Below, one piece after another: positions 6,016-6,124 of a stretch of 6,124 bases of DNA. Within the stretch, counting starts at the first letter, position 1, and every line of letters begins with the position of its first letter. Position numbers and translations under genes: made by a program. Origin of the DNA: Anaerolineae bacterium (GTDB taxonomy: Bacteria; Chloroflexota; Anaerolineae; Anaerolineales; E44-bin32). The stretch is from NCBI GenBank assembly GCA_030673735.1, contig DAOVIK010000110.1:1-6124 (forward strand), given 5' to 3'. Below the pieces are notes generated by a model. That model saw only the letters and a program-made list of their open reading frames with translations. It was not told the origin of the DNA and searched no databases.

Positions 6016-6124
6016 ATGGACATCAAGAAGATTGTTGTCGTTGGCGCGGGCGCCATGGGCAATGGCATCGCCCAAACCGCAGCTGTAAGCGGATATCAAG
6101 TGATAATGACCGACGTGGATGAAA
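6016..6124 (+). CDS. hbd: 3-hydroxybutyryl-CoA / 3-hydroxyacyl-CoA dehydrogenase, N-terminal fragment (cut by window end)
   Basis: Only the first 36 residues are present. They form the start of an NAD-binding Rossmann fold: MDIKKIVVVGAGAMGNGIAQ, with the GxGxMGxGIA loop at 10-19, and an acidic residue at the end of the second strand (Asp33) that favours NAD over NADP. This pattern is characteristic of the 3-hydroxyacyl-CoA dehydrogenase family (Hbd/PaaH/FadB N-domain), which interconverts 3-hydroxybutyryl-CoA and acetoacetyl-CoA. GGAG at 6003-6006, nine bases before ATG 6016, is the likely ribosome binding site. Pairing with the thiolase immediately upstream strongly supports the role. Whether it is a stand-alone dehydrogenase or a fusion with enoyl-CoA hydratase cannot be seen. 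Confidence 0.9.
   Translation, partial: MDIKKIVVVGAGAMGNGIAQTAAVSGYQVIMTDVDE

Overview
The window is an ordinary-looking bacterial chromosomal segment of moderately high GC (by eye). It holds six protein-coding genes, two of them cut by the window ends. No rRNA or tRNA gene, CRISPR array, insertion sequence or attachment site is visible. My tentative guess for the source is Chloroflexota (Anaerolineae-like). This rests on the style of the proteins: a secreted penicillin-acylase relative, a HIT protein starting MKHIWSPWRMEY, and a small PPPREFLGM membrane protein. It is an impression from family memory, not a computed placement.

Layout from left to right. (1) Bases 1-1776, plus strand: the 3' part of a penicillin acylase family N-terminal-nucleophile hydrolase, containing the autoprocessing site and the whole beta chain. 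It ends at a textbook intrinsic terminator (1786-1819). (2) Bases 1820-2020: about 200 bases with no convincing gene. (3) Bases 2021-2968, plus strand: a NodB/polysaccharide-deacetylase-like protein with a perfect Tat signal motif and an altered metal-binding motif (TTDSG instead of TFDDG). (4) Bases 2969-3094: a convergent spacer with a bulged hairpin. (5) Minus strand: birA (4127-3336) followed 25 bases later by a 71-residue single-pass membrane protein (3310-3095) with a strong Shine-Dalgarno; the two look like an operon. (6) Bases 4128-4211: a compact divergent promoter region. (7) Bases 4212-4703, plus strand: a HIT-domain nucleotide hydrolase or phosphorylase. (8) Bases 4763-5971, plus strand: an acetyl-CoA acetyltransferase (thiolase), followed 44 bases later by the start of 3-hydroxyacyl-CoA dehydrogenase (6016 to the window end).

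How they fit together. The thiolase and dehydrogenase form the start of a short-chain acyl-CoA module: acetoacetyl-CoA formation or cleavage coupled to 3-hydroxybutyryl-CoA oxidation or reduction. BirA attaches biotin to carboxylases, which also act on acyl-CoA metabolism, but no direct link to the neighbouring genes is shown. The acylase and the deacetylase-like protein are probably exported and act on envelope or extracellular amide substrates; substrates cannot be read from sequence.

I found no clearly new multi-gene system. The items most worth a second look are the Asp-to-Ser change in the Tat-exported NodB protein, the conserved-looking small membrane protein behind birA, and the mixture of strong-Shine-Dalgarno and SD-less starts, including a possibly leaderless birA.
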